This document shows positions 54,371-63,727 of a stretch of 64,000 nucleotides of DNA, one piece after another. Position 1 is the stretch's first letter. Every line of letters begins with the position of its first letter. This stretch comes from [Clostridium] symbiosum (GTDB taxonomy: Bacteria > Bacillota > Clostridia > Lachnospirales > Lachnospiraceae), in contig CP143946.1 of the NCBI GenBank assembly GCA_036419695.1, forward strand, positions 538,501 to 602,500, written 5' to 3'. The translations under genes were made by a program, and so were the position numbers. The notes under the pieces were generated by a model. That model worked only from the letters and a program-made list of their open reading frames with translations, ran no database searches and had not been told where the DNA came from.

Positions 54371-54859
54371 ATGATTAAAAATGTACCGAAAAAATATGTG
54401 GGTGACTATGAGGTAAACGCGGTACGGGATGCCTATGAAAACCGTGGAAGATGGTATTATTTTCTGGTAAAGGAGGGGCTGGAACAGGGCCTTCCACTGG
54501 ATTTCGCACGCGACGCAATGCATGAAGCAGGTGTATTTCTGGGGAAAAACAGATTTGCCGGAATCGATAATCTGAAGGATTTTGCAGATGAGTTTATGAC
54601 CTATGGGGTGGAGAAGGTCAACGAAGGCGAGATCGTGAAACTGACGGACGAGGAATTTGAGGTGGATTTGGGCTACTGTCCTCTGGTGAACGCCTGGCAG
54701 AACCTGGATCAGGATGAAAAATTCCTGGCAGACATCTGTGATATCTGTATGGAGATGGACCGCGGCACAGCGGAGAGCCTGGGGATGTCGATGGATTTAA
54801 AAGCAACCATAGCATCGGGCTGCGGTAAGTGCACGATGTGTTTTAAAAAGGAGAAATAA
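54371..54859 (+). CDS. ATC-hydrolase-like protein 2
   Basis: 162 residues, 12 bases after its paralogue. Same order of motifs: ENRGRWYYFLVKEGLEQG, then LGYCPLVNAWQNL and ICDICMEMDRGTAE, ending SGCGKCTMCFKK. The first Cys pair of paralogue 1 (CPMC) is reduced to one Cys here and a new Cys pair is added at the end, so the two may be subunits of a heteromer rather than copies with the same role. Confidence 0.8.
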   Translation: MIKNVPKKYVGDYEVNAVRDAYENRGRWYYFLVKEGLEQGLPLDFARDAMHEAGVFLGKNRFAGIDNLKDFADEFMTYGVEKVNEGEIVKLTDEEFEVDLGYCPLVNAWQNLDQDEKFLADICDICMEMDRGTAESLGMSMDLKATIASGCGKCTMCFKKEK

Positions 54860-54895
54860 AACGGGAACCGATAAATCCATGGAGGTGCGGCGGAT

Positions 54896-56233
54896 ATGAA
54901 TGAAATGTTGCTGGAACTGATTCAAAAGGATATGAAGCCGGCCCTCGGCGTGACGGAACCGGCCGCCATTGCCCTGGCCTGCGCGGCTGCGAGGGCGCTG
55001 ACGGAGGAACCGGTGGAACGTCTGCTGGTGAAGGAAAATTCCGGTATTTATAAAAATGCGTTTACATGCGGGATTCCGGGCACGGATAAAATCGGAAATT
55101 TATATGCCGCCGCCCTGGGCTGTGTGGCCGGTGATAAGGAAAAAGGACTTCTCGTATTGGAGGGCATATCCGACGGAGGGGTGGAAGAGGCCCGTCGCTT
55201 TATAGACGAGGGGCGTGTCAAGGTGGAGGTCTCTTCGATCAGCTCCGAGCTGTACATATACGCCTGTGTAAAGACGGAGCACGACTGTTGTGAGGTGGAG
55301 ATCCGTGACAGCCACACCAACATCTGCCGTTTGGTAAAAAATGGGCGGGTGATTCTGGATAAAACGGAGAGGGCGTGGGAGGCCGGGCCATCCGGCCCGG
55401 CTACTGGCAGTGATTCGGTTACCGGCAGAAATCCGATCACCCGCTATACAATGAGGGATTTTTTCCTGTTTGCGAAGGAAGTCCCGTTGGAGGAGCTCTA
55501 TTTTATCAGAGAGGCATACCGGGTAAATACGGAGCTTGCCGGGGAGGCGCTCCGTTCCCGGGCGTGTACCCTAACAAAAAGCCTGCTTGCATTTAACGGG
55601 GATAAAGAGGTGTCGGATAACTTGAGGGCAACTGCCCGTTATTTTGCGGGGGCGGCTTCGGAGGCGCGGGTCCTCGGCCTTAATAAGCCTGCGATGAGTA
55701 TCACGGGAAGCGGGAACCACGGAATTATCTGCACGATGCCCCTGTATGCAATGTACAGGGTGGAGAAGCAGCCGGAAGAACTTCTGCTCCGGGCCACCGC
55801 ACTTAGCTATCTTGTCACAATGTATATGAAGGAGTATTCCGGAAAACTGTCTGCTTTCTGCGGCTGCGGCATTGCGGCCGGAACGGGGATGGCCTGCGCG
55901 ATGACATTCATGCGGGGAGGCGGTTATGAAGCGATCGTGGCTACCTTAAACAATATGGCGGCATCCATTGTAGGCATGATCTGCACCGGGGGAAATCATG
56001 CCTGCTGCATGAAGGTACTGGCAGCGGTGGATACGGCCGTGACGTCAATGGAGCTGGCGCTTAGCGGAAGCTCTGTTTCGCCGGAACACGGCGTGGCGGA
56101 TGTGAGTCCTGAGAAGACGATGCAGAATATAGGCCTTATAGCGTCCCCGGGCATGATCCGGACGGAGCAGGTGATTCTGGATATTATGCAGAAAAAGAAT
56201 GGGGGTGCTGTAACAGATGAAAAAGTTGATTAA
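54896..56233 (+). CDS. L-cysteine desulfidase / serine-dehydratase-alpha family (UPF0597)
   Basis: 445 residues. Begins LIQKDMKPALGVTEPAAIALACAAAR, which is the family signature, and carries SFCGCGIAAGTG-like Cys ligands (AFCGCGIAAGTGMACAM) plus GNHACCMKV for a 4Fe-4S cluster. Known members (CdsB/YhaM type) split cysteine into pyruvate, ammonia and sulfide. RBS GGAGG. Following two ATC-hydrolase-like genes, it would take the released cysteine or an analogue. Confidence 0.88.
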   Translation: MNEMLLELIQKDMKPALGVTEPAAIALACAAARALTEEPVERLLVKENSGIYKNAFTCGIPGTDKIGNLYAAALGCVAGDKEKGLLVLEGISDGGVEEARRFIDEGRVKVEVSSISSELYIYACVKTEHDCCEVEIRDSHTNICRLVKNGRVILDKTERAWEAGPSGPATGSDSVTGRNPITRYTMRDFFLFAKEVPLEELYFIREAYRVNTELAGEALRSRACTLTKSLLAFNGDKEVSDNLRATARYFAGAASEARVLGLNKPAMSITGSGNHGIICTMPLYAMYRVEKQPEELLLRATALSYLVTMYMKEYSGKLSAFCGCGIAAGTGMACAMTFMRGGGYEAIVATLNNMAASIVGMICTGGNHACCMKVLAAVDTAVTSMELALSGSSVSPEHGVADVSPEKTMQNIGLIASPGMIRTEQVILDIMQKKNGGAVTDEKVD

Positions 56234-57206
56234 TGATCCAAACCGTGTTGTTACGGAAATGCTGCAGGGACTTGCGGCGGCGGAGCCGGGAATTGTCTAT
56301 GCGGGTGAAGGCATTGAGGTGATAAGCCGGAGGGATAAAACGCCCGGCAAGGTCGGTCTGGTCAGTGGAGGCGGCAGCGGCCATGAACCTGCCCACGCAG
56401 GATATGTGGGTAAAGGCATGCTGGATGCGGCGGTGGCAGGCAACGTGTTTGCATCGCCCAGCCCGGATCGGATCCTTTCGGGAATCCGGGCGGCTGACGC
56501 AGGAGCCGGAGTCCTACTGATTATCAAAAATTATTCCGGTGATATCATGAATTTCCAGATGGCGGCGGAGCTTGCGCAGATGGAAGGGATCCGTGTGGAA
56601 AGCGTGGTGGTGAAGGACGACGTCGCAGTTCCAGACAGCACTTATTCTGCGGGCCGCAGAGGGATCGCCGGAACCGTGCTGGTACATAAAATTGCCGGGG
56701 CGGCCGCTGAGTCGGGAAAGATACTTGAAGAGGTAAAGTGTATTGCTGAGAAGGTAATTGGCGGCCTTCGTTCAATGGGAATGGCAATCTCGCCCTGCAT
56801 TCTGCCGGGAGTTGGAAAACCGGGCTTTGTCCTGGGCGGGACTGAGGTGGAAATCGGTATGGGAATACACGGAGAACCGGGGATTTGCCGGGAGGAGCTT
56901 ACATCGGCCGCGGAAACGGCTAAAAAGCTGCTGGACCATATTCTGGAGGATTTCGATTTTATCGGAAGTGAAACCGCCATGCTGGTAAACGGGCTGGGAG
57001 GAACGCCTCTGATGGAGCTTTACATTATGAATCATGAACTGTCGGAACTTCTCAAAGAAAGAGGAATTAAAGTGGTCAGGACTATCGTGGGTAATTATAT
57101 GACTTCCCTGGAGATGGCGGGCTGTTCGGTCACACTTTTAAAGCTGGATGAGGAACTGAAAGAATTACTGGAAGCGCCGGCCGATACACCGGCTTTCAAA
57201 TGCTGA
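56217..57206 (+). CDS. dhaK: Dihydroxyacetone kinase subunit K
   Basis: 329 residues. SGGGSGHEPAHAGYVG at about 48-62 and the covalent substrate-binding His218 in GMGIHGEPG, with ANMLVNGLGGTP-like MLVNGLGGTPLMEL, are DhaK hallmarks. It overlaps the desulfidase-like gene by 17 bases, so it belongs to the same operon. It binds a triose through a hemiaminal to His218 while DhaL supplies the phosphate. Confidence 0.94.
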   Translation: MKKLINDPNRVVTEMLQGLAAAEPGIVYAGEGIEVISRRDKTPGKVGLVSGGGSGHEPAHAGYVGKGMLDAAVAGNVFASPSPDRILSGIRAADAGAGVLLIIKNYSGDIMNFQMAAELAQMEGIRVESVVVKDDVAVPDSTYSAGRRGIAGTVLVHKIAGAAAESGKILEEVKCIAEKVIGGLRSMGMAISPCILPGVGKPGFVLGGTEVEIGMGIHGEPGICREELTSAAETAKKLLDHILEDFDFIGSETAMLVNGLGGTPLMELYIMNHELSELLKERGIKVVRTIVGNYMTSLEMAGCSVTLLKLDEELKELLEAPADTPAFKC

Positions 57207-57223
57207 GGCGGGAGGACAGGTAA

Positions 57224-57886
57224 ATGATTATAACATCGGAGGACTATACGGCTTACCTGAACCGGGCGGCCGTAAAGATAAGCGAAAACAGGGACTATGT
57301 TACAGAACTGGATGCGGCGACCGGAGACGGGGATCACTGGGTGAATCTCAATATGGGGTTTGAAGCGCTGACAGAAGCCGGGGAAGAGCTCAGGGCGCTG
57401 CCTGTCTGTGAGACGTTAAAACGGATCGGCATGATCATGATGAGCCGGATCGGAGGAAGCTCCGGCATCCTTTATGGGGGTGCCTACCTGGCTGCAGCCA
57501 GGGCCGTGGCAGGAAGAGAAATGCTGGACATGGAGGGACTCTGTCTGGTTCTTACCGCCATGGTGAAGGATATGATGAGCCGTGGAAAAGCGGAACCGGG
57601 ATTTAAGACCATGATCGACGCATTGTATCCGGCTGCGGAAGCGTTCCGGCTTGCCTTGGAGGCGGGAGAGGACGACCGGACCGTGCTGGAACGCGCCAAA
57701 AAAGCGGCCGAAGAAGGGGCGGAGAGTACGAGGCAGATGGAGGCCAGAAAAGGCCGGGCCAGCTATATGCTCTCGAAAGGAACCGGCCATCTGGATCCGG
57801 GAGCCGTGACAATGTCTCTTCAGATTGGCTGTTTGTGCGATTATTTAATGGAAAAGAGCAGCGACATAATGAAGGATGCACAATGA
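57224..57886 (+). CDS. dhaL: Dihydroxyacetone kinase subunit L
   Basis: 220 residues, RBS GGCGGGAGG. ATGDGDHWVNLNMGFEAL provides the Asp residues that hold nucleotide and magnesium; SRIGGSSGILYGGAYLAAA and KGRASYMLSKGTGHLDPGA are further family blocks. In PTS-dependent systems a DhaM protein rephosphorylates the bound ADP, but no dhaM is next to it here, so either a distant DhaM or ATP exchange is used. Confidence 0.94.
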   Translation: MIITSEDYTAYLNRAAVKISENRDYVTELDAATGDGDHWVNLNMGFEALTEAGEELRALPVCETLKRIGMIMMSRIGGSSGILYGGAYLAAARAVAGREMLDMEGLCLVLTAMVKDMMSRGKAEPGFKTMIDALYPAAEAFRLALEAGEDDRTVLERAKKAAEEGAESTRQMEARKGRASYMLSKGTGHLDPGAVTMSLQIGCLCDYLMEKSSDIMKDAQ

Positions 57887-57908
57887 AGCACACATAATGA
57901 AGGATGCA
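57864..57908. repeat. 17-bp direct repeat at the end of dhaL
   Basis: acataatgaaggatgca occurs at 57864-57880, inside the last dhaL codons, and again at 57892-57908, where it leads into the MetE-like remnant. It looks like a deletion or duplication scar. Confidence 0.85.
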
Positions 57909-58137
57909 AAAGAAGAATGAAGAAATCACAAAGCTGATCTCCGGACAGAAGGAGGGCGGTTACAAGGTAATTACCGACGGCGAGTTCCGTGGAAGATACT
58001 GGCGCCTCAACTTTATGTGGGGATTTAACGGGATTAAGGAGGTGGAGCCGGATCACGGATACTACTTCCATTGTGAGTTCTTATCTGGAAGAATCTATTT
58101 AAAGCACAAAATTGTCTGCGCCTTGCCGGAAGAATAG
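57904..58137 (+). pseudogene. Remnant of a MetE-like methyltransferase
   Basis: 77 residues without a proper ribosome site. ITKLISGQKEGGYKVITDGE, FRGRYWRLNFMWGFNGIKEV and the following GYYFH match the conserved stretch around residues 45-115 of YxjG/MetE-like (cobalamin-independent) methionine synthase family proteins, which are about 370 residues. Both the N-terminus and the two catalytic-site halves are missing. Left over after a deletion bounded by the direct repeat at 57864-57908. Confidence 0.75.
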
Positions 58138-58294
58138 AAGTCAGCGTCTTCTGCTTAAATGAAGTGTAATAATTCTTAAGTTGAAATGAATATTGCAATG
58201 AACTATAGTATAGCTGTACTCGGATTCAAACAACAAAGTCAGTGCTTCTCAGGAGATTTCTGTATTGCACGGGACGGGAAAGCGGAGAAACAGC

Positions 58295-59584
58295 ATGAAA
58301 AGAAAGTTGATAATAGTAGGTCTGGCAGCTCTCATGGGAATTATGTCCGGCTGTGCAAAAAAAGCATCGGAGGAAAAGGCCGGACAGGTAGAAACCGGCG
58401 GGCTGGTTTCGATTGACAATGGAGACGATGAGGGTGAGAACACACAGGCGGGCGGTAATGCAGAGGAACAGTATGGGCCTCAGATAGAGGAGCAGACATT
58501 CGACGTGACTCTGGATGGCTGGGGCAATGTGACATTTGCGGCATTTATGCCGAAAGAGAGCAAAGACGGAGATGTCAGCTTTAAACTGATGAGGAACGGA
58601 GAAACGGCTTTTGATTTGCCGGGAATAACGGAAGATAACAGGCGTATAGAACAGCATTTTATCAAAGTTGCAGCGGTGTCCTTTAAAGATTATAACGGAG
58701 ACGGGAAGAAAGATATCATTATAATCAATGAATACGCCCGGCAGAGCCAGCCCGAACAAAGATATCATGAAGTCAGGCTCTATACTCAGGCGGGAACAGG
58801 AAGAGAATTCTCCCTGGAGCAGGGGCTTTTAACGGAATATCTGATGAAAAACGACTATTCCGACACCATCCAGCTTGTAATGGAAGGAATCGCCGAATAC
58901 CAGGCGTACCAGAAGGCCGAGACCGAGGCCAAAGCCGGTGATGCCGCGCAGCAGGTGCAGCTCATGGCGGACAATGCCGCGCAGTGGGCGGATACAATGG
59001 CAGACGAGGGCGTCCTCTATTTCTACGCCGTGACGGATCTGGACCATAACGGAAGACTGGAACTGATTATATCCAGCTGCCAGGGAACGGGGATATACAC
59101 ATACAGTTATTACTACGAAGTAAATAAGAATTTTGACGGCCTTAATGTGTTCGAACCCAGCATGCCGGAGGGAGACTCCCAGGCTGACATTATCACCGAT
59201 TCCGTGCCGGTATATTACGATGCCCAGAAGAATCTCTATTACTACATATTCGACGATACGATCAGAGGCGGTGCGGATATGAGTTATACCTACAAGCGCG
59301 CACTGTTTATGACGGGAGGAAAGGTCGATGAGATGGGACTGGGATGCAGGGGAACTGTGTTTGACGGGCAGGCGGTGAGCGTCACCTACACAGACGCAGA
59401 TGATAAAGAGATAAGTGAGGATGAATATTTAAAGCTTGCAGATACAAGATTCAGCGGACTTGAGAAAAAGACGGCGTCGATTGACTGGCATAAGGCGGAT
59501 AAATCTGAATTACTTTCAATGGGGCGCGGACAGCTTGTGGAGAAGCTGTTGGAATCCTATAAGGGGTTTGGGAGTGAAAAATGA
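58295..59584 (+). CDS. Lipoprotein with calcium-type repeats, function unknown
   Basis: 429 residues from ATG 58295 (GCGGAG upstream). Lipobox MSGC (Cys20) and an acidic linker. Two Asp/Asn-rich loops, DYNGDGKKDIIIIN (about 139-152) and DLDHNGRLELIIS (about 249-261), resemble dockerin/EF-hand or FG-GAP loops that bind calcium. It is probably surface-attached. No enzyme motif is visible. Confidence 0.75.
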   Translation: MKRKLIIVGLAALMGIMSGCAKKASEEKAGQVETGGLVSIDNGDDEGENTQAGGNAEEQYGPQIEEQTFDVTLDGWGNVTFAAFMPKESKDGDVSFKLMRNGETAFDLPGITEDNRRIEQHFIKVAAVSFKDYNGDGKKDIIIINEYARQSQPEQRYHEVRLYTQAGTGREFSLEQGLLTEYLMKNDYSDTIQLVMEGIAEYQAYQKAETEAKAGDAAQQVQLMADNAAQWADTMADEGVLYFYAVTDLDHNGRLELIISSCQGTGIYTYSYYYEVNKNFDGLNVFEPSMPEGDSQADIITDSVPVYYDAQKNLYYYIFDDTIRGGADMSYTYKRALFMTGGKVDEMGLGCRGTVFDGQAVSVTYTDADDKEISEDEYLKLADTRFSGLEKKTASIDWHKADKSELLSMGRGQLVEKLLESYKGFGSEK

Positions 59585-59629
59585 GAAGGCAGCCGGATGG
59601 CTGGGGTTTGGGATGGAGAGAGGGAAGTG

Positions 59630-60040
59630 GTGAGTCATCAGTTCCGGCTTAAGCTTAGTCGCGGGTAGGGAATCCCGGCAGGTTATGTTCAGGACTGAAG
59701 ACGCGCAATGTATCGTCATCCCAAACCAGGACCTGCGGCCGCTGATTGTTCTCTTTGTTTAAAGAGGATGGATAATGCCGCGGCTGCCGCGTATGCCTGG
59801 ATTTTATATGAGGGAATGTTTTAAGTTGTTTCGGGGCGGATATTTTAGAAAATTGTATAGGGGTATTGTGCTGAAGTACACTGTAAGTTTTTAAATCAGT
59901 CTAATAGGATGGAAAAAAATAAGTTGATTCGCAGCCTTATGTTTCATAGAAGGTACGAATCAACTTTTTGTGTATAAAAATAAACATATGTTGGTAATCA
60001 TGAATGTAGTGGCCGCGACAATACGCCCATCCCTTCAATA
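59630..60040. repeat. Decayed third copy of the giant palindromic element
   Basis: gtgagtcatcagttccgg (59629 on) to aggactgaagacgcg (59691-59705) is a module with its core deleted; gacctgcggccgctgattgt (about 59729-59748) and gtagtggccgcgacaatacg (60006-60025) match the reverse complement of parts of the copies at 48786 and 62740. The outer arm on one side is missing. It runs from just after the lipoprotein gene to the clpB promoter. Confidence 0.7.
59932..59973 (+). terminator. Intrinsic terminator inside the decayed element
   Basis: agttgattcg (59932-59941) and cgaatcaact (59958-59967) pair, followed by TTTTTG. Not found in the two full copies, so it belongs to inserted or retained local sequence and ends transcription before clpB. 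Confidence 0.8.
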
Positions 60041-60054
60041 AAATTCACATAAAA

Positions 60055-60081
60055 TTAGCACTCTCCTATTGACAGTGCTAA
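60055..60081. promoter_or_regulatory. CIRCE element (HrcA operator)
   Basis: ttagcactc (60055-60063), nine bases, cagtgctaa (60073-60081): the canonical 9-9-9 inverted repeat with one mismatch (C for G at 60073). It overlaps the -35 box of the clpB promoter, so HrcA would repress until heat or unfolded protein titrates GroEL. Confidence 0.95.
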
Positions 60082-60097
60082 TAACATCTGTTATATT
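60069..60097 (+). promoter_or_regulatory. Sigma-A promoter of clpB
   Basis: TTGACA 60069-60074, 17 bases, TATATT 60092-60097, overlapping the CIRCE element. Confidence 0.88.
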
Positions 60098-60147
60098 ACT
60101 ACTAGAACACTGAAACAATCATAATTTTGCGAGAGGAGGCAGCAATT

Positions 60148-62739
60148 ATGAATATCAATAAATTTACACAAAAATCTCTGGAAGCAGTGCAAAATACAGA
60201 GAAATTAGCTTATGAATATGGAAACCAGCAGATCGATCAGGAACATCTGTTATTGAGTCTGCTGACGATAGATGACAGCCTGATTTCCAAACTGGTGACG
60301 AAGATGGGAATCTCCGTTGAACAGCTTGTCAATGAAGTGATACAGAATATCGGAAAGCTCCCGAAGGTTTCGGGCGGGCAGGTTTATTTTTCTAATGATG
60401 CCAACAAGGTTCTGGTGAATGCCGAGGATGAGGCAAAGGCCATGGGAGACGAGTATGTTTCCGTGGAGCACCTTTTCCTTGCCATGCTGAAGCAGCCGAA
60501 CCGTGCGGTGAAAGATCTGTTCCGGCTTTACGGAATTACAAGGGAGAATTTCCTGCAGGCGCTTTCTACCGTGAGAGGGAACCAGAGGGTGGTCAGTGAC
60601 AATCCGGAGGCAACCTATGACACGCTGAATAAATACGGCTATGACCTCGTGGAACGGGCCAGGGATCAGAAGCTGGATCCGGTGATCGGCCGTGACAGTG
60701 AGATACGTAACGTAGTCATGATTCTTTCCAGAAAGACAAAGAACAACCCGGTGCTGATTGGTGAGCCCGGCGTTGGTAAGACAGCCGTAGTCGAGGGCCT
60801 GGCACAGCGTATCGTCAGGGGAGATGTGCCGGAAGGACTGAAGGATAAGAGGCTTTTCGCCCTGGATATGGGCGCCCTGATGGCCGGAGCCAAGTACCGC
60901 GGTGAATTTGAGGAACGTCTGAAAGCAGTGCTGGACGAGGTGAAAAAGAGTGAAGGACAGATTATCCTGTTCATTGATGAGCTTCACACAATTGTCGGAG
61001 CCGGTAAGACGGAAGGTTCCATGGACGCCGGAAATATGCTGAAACCGATGCTGGCCAGAGGAGAGCTCCACTGTATCGGAGCGACCACATTAGATGAGTA
61101 CAGAAAGTATATAGAAAAAGATGCCGCCCTGGAGCGCCGTTTCCAGCCGGTGCGCGTGGATGAGCCTACCGTTGAGGATACGATTTCTATCCTGAGGGGA
61201 CTGAAAGAAAGATATGAGGTTTACCACGGCGTAAAGATTACCGACTCGGCTCTTGTATCGGCCGCCATTCTGTCCGACCGCTATATTTCCGACCGGTTTC
61301 TGCCGGATAAGGCGATTGACCTGGTGGATGAAGCCTGTGCGATGATTAAAACGGAGATGGATTCCATGCCGGCGGAGCTGGATGAACTGTCGAGACGTAT
61401 TATGCAGCTTGAGATCGAGGAGGCCGCTTTAAAGAAAGAGACTGACCGGCTCAGTAAAGACCGTCTGGAAGATCTGCAGAAAGAATTGGCGGAGTTAAAA
61501 GACGAATTTACCGCTCAGAAGGCACAGTGGGAGAACGAGAAGTCATCCGTAGATAAATTGTCCAAACTGCGCGAGGAGATCGAGCATATCAACAGTGAGA
61601 TACAGGCGGCAAAACAGGCATACGATTTAAACCGCGCCGCGGAACTCCAGTACGGCAAACTGCCGGAGCTTACAAAACAGCTGGAGCAGGAAGAGGAGCG
61701 TGTAAAGAACGAGGAAATGAGCCTGGTACACGAGAGTGTAACTGATGAGGAGATTGCCAGGATCATCTCGAAGTGGACCGGAATCCCGGTTGCCAAACTG
61801 ACGGAGAGTGAGAGGAGCAAGACGCTCCATATGGATGAGATTCTCCACAAACGTGTGATTGGCCAGGATGAGGCCGTGACCAAGGTGACGGAGGCGGTGA
61901 TCCGCTCCAAAGCGGGAATTAAAGACCCGTCCAAACCGATTGGCTCCTTCCTGTTCCTCGGACCTACCGGCGTCGGAAAGACAGAGCTTGCCAAAGCGCT
62001 GGCGGAAAGTCTGTTCGACGACGAGAATAACATGGTCCGTATCGATATGAGTGAATACATGGAGAAGCATTCCGTATCACGTCTGATCGGAGCGCCGCCA
62101 GGATATGTAGGATACGACGAGGGAGGCCAGCTTACGGAAGCCGTCCGCAGAAAACCTTATTGTGTTGTTCTGTTTGATGAGGTCGAGAAGGCCCATCCGG
62201 ACGTATTCAACGTACTGCTCCAGGTGCTGGACGACGGACGGATTACAGACTCCACGGGTAAGACGGTGGACTTTAAGAATACAATCCTGATTATGACCTC
62301 CAATATCGGTTCCCAGTATCTGCTGGAAGGAATCGACGACAGCGGCATGATCCTGCCGGATGCCGAATCAGCGGTTATGCACGATTTACGCGCCCATTTC
62401 CGTCCGGAGTTTTTGAACCGTCTGGATGAGATTATTCTGTTTAAACCTCTCACCAGGAGCAATATAGGCGGTATCATCAACCTGTTGGTCGAGGATGTCA
62501 ACAAACGTCTGGCCGACAAGGAACTTTCCATTGCACTGACCGACCGTGCAAAGGAATTTATCGTGGAAAACGGTTACGATCCCGTTTATGGCGCAAGGCC
62601 TCTTAAGAGATATCTGCAGAAGAACGTGGAGACACTGGCCGCCAGATTGATTCTGTCGGACGGCGTAAGAGCGGGAGACATCATCCAGATTGACTTGAAC
62701 GATGGAAAACTCGAAGCGTCCGCAGTCCGCGTGGAATAA
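60148..62739 (+). CDS. clpB: ATP-dependent disaggregase ClpB
   Basis: 863 residues from the ATG at 60148 (AGAGGAGG 9 bases upstream; an in-frame TTG at 60127 lies before the site). N-domain with two Clp repeats, first AAA domain (Walker A GEPGVGKT, Walker B ILFIDELHT), coiled-coil M-domain with the RxxLxxEI-type heptads (about 405-530), second AAA domain (GPTGVGKT, VLFDEVEKAH) and C-terminal D2 small domain ending NDGKLEASAVRVE. It dissolves aggregates with DnaK. No ClpP-binding loop, as usual for ClpB. Confidence 0.98.
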   Translation: MNINKFTQKSLEAVQNTEKLAYEYGNQQIDQEHLLLSLLTIDDSLISKLVTKMGISVEQLVNEVIQNIGKLPKVSGGQVYFSNDANKVLVNAEDEAKAMGDEYVSVEHLFLAMLKQPNRAVKDLFRLYGITRENFLQALSTVRGNQRVVSDNPEATYDTLNKYGYDLVERARDQKLDPVIGRDSEIRNVVMILSRKTKNNPVLIGEPGVGKTAVVEGLAQRIVRGDVPEGLKDKRLFALDMGALMAGAKYRGEFEERLKAVLDEVKKSEGQIILFIDELHTIVGAGKTEGSMDAGNMLKPMLARGELHCIGATTLDEYRKYIEKDAALERRFQPVRVDEPTVEDTISILRGLKERYEVYHGVKITDSALVSAAILSDRYISDRFLPDKAIDLVDEACAMIKTEMDSMPAELDELSRRIMQLEIEEAALKKETDRLSKDRLEDLQKELAELKDEFTAQKAQWENEKSSVDKLSKLREEIEHINSEIQAAKQAYDLNRAAELQYGKLPELTKQLEQEEERVKNEEMSLVHESVTDEEIARIISKWTGIPVAKLTESERSKTLHMDEILHKRVIGQDEAVTKVTEAVIRSKAGIKDPSKPIGSFLFLGPTGVGKTELAKALAESLFDDENNMVRIDMSEYMEKHSVSRLIGAPPGYVGYDEGGQLTEAVRRKPYCVVLFDEVEKAHPDVFNVLLQVLDDGRITDSTGKTVDFKNTILIMTSNIGSQYLLEGIDDSGMILPDAESAVMHDLRAHFRPEFLNRLDEIILFKPLTRSNIGGIINLLVEDVNKRLADKELSIALTDRAKEFIVENGYDPVYGARPLKRYLQKNVETLAARLILSDGVRAGDIIQIDLNDGKLEASAVRVE

Positions 62740-63653
62740 GGGGATTTAGTTGAGATGCGAGGACGCCTCTGTAAGACGGCGGACGGGGGAGTGGGAGGGT
62801 GTATATGAGTCTTCAGTCCCAGTTTATAGGGTGTGGTGAGGGGGAATCCAGGAGAAAAGATTCCTACGGGGACCCGCTTCCGCTTGTGGAGCGCACAGCG
62901 GATGCTAAGCTCGAAAGGACCTCGCTAAGCACCGGCGGGCTCCAATGTCCCCTTCGGAATCTTTTCTCCTTCCTTCCCCGGGCAGTTTGTCGACGGGACT
63001 GAAGACTCAGGGAAGGTGTTGCCCCGCCCGCCGGCTTCAGGGGCTGACTGTCTCTTCCGTCAAGTGTGGGAGAGGTATTGTCGCGGCCACTATGTAGTCG
63101 TGAACGATTTACTTTTTGAAGTTGTTTCGGGTTGGATTCGGAGATAAATATAAAGATAAATTTTTCGATTGCTCTAAAAAATTCAAAGGTTATTTAAGAA
63201 TAGGTCAGGCGCTAAAGTTCAGACTCATCAATTGAATACCATACAGGAGGAATTCTCCTGGAATTAGAGGAAACGTAGTGGCAGCGACAATACCTCCCCC
63301 TTTGAAGAAATAAGAACAGATCAGCGGCCGCAGGCCGGGGCACGGGATGGCGAAAACCTACGCGTCTTCAGTCACGGTTCATAACCTTCCTGTGGGGAAG
63401 AAGGGAGAAAAAGATTCCGGAGGGAACCTGGGAGTTCATCGGCACTTACCGAGGTATTTCACGAGGTTAGTGTCCGTTATGTACTCCAAAGAGCGCAAGC
63501 GATTCCCGTAGGAACTTTTTCTGCCCGGATTCCCACCCGCGACAACCTTCAAACCGGGACCGGGACTGATCCCCCATCCCCCACTCCCCCCCCCCCCCCC
63601 CCCCCCCGACCGTCCCGGCGGCGTTCTCCTTCCTCAATTAAATCCCCCTTTTT
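62740..63653. repeat. Giant palindromic non-coding element, copy 2
   Basis: Starts at the base after the clpB stop codon and ends in aaatccccctttttag. Order and stems are as in copy 1: terminal inverted repeat (62741-62768 with about 63624-63646), module stem gagtcttcagtccc / gggactgaagactc (62807-62820 / 62995-63008), ggtattgtcgcggccacta (63075-63093) with its inverse at 63276-63294, and a second module to about 63560. It differs from copy 1 by scattered substitutions and by a run of 22 C at 63586-63607, where copy 1 has 8. Confidence 0.88.
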
Positions 63654-63698
63654 AGGTAGAAGCTCTGCAATACCAATACGCATGTCCCCCCAACCATA

Positions 63699-63727
63699 TT
63701 GACAAGCCCCTTTTTCTCTACTACAAT
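63699..63727 (+). promoter_or_regulatory. Sigma-A promoter of rpiB
   Basis: TTGACA 63699-63704, 17 bases, TACAAT 63722-63727. Confidence 0.8.
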
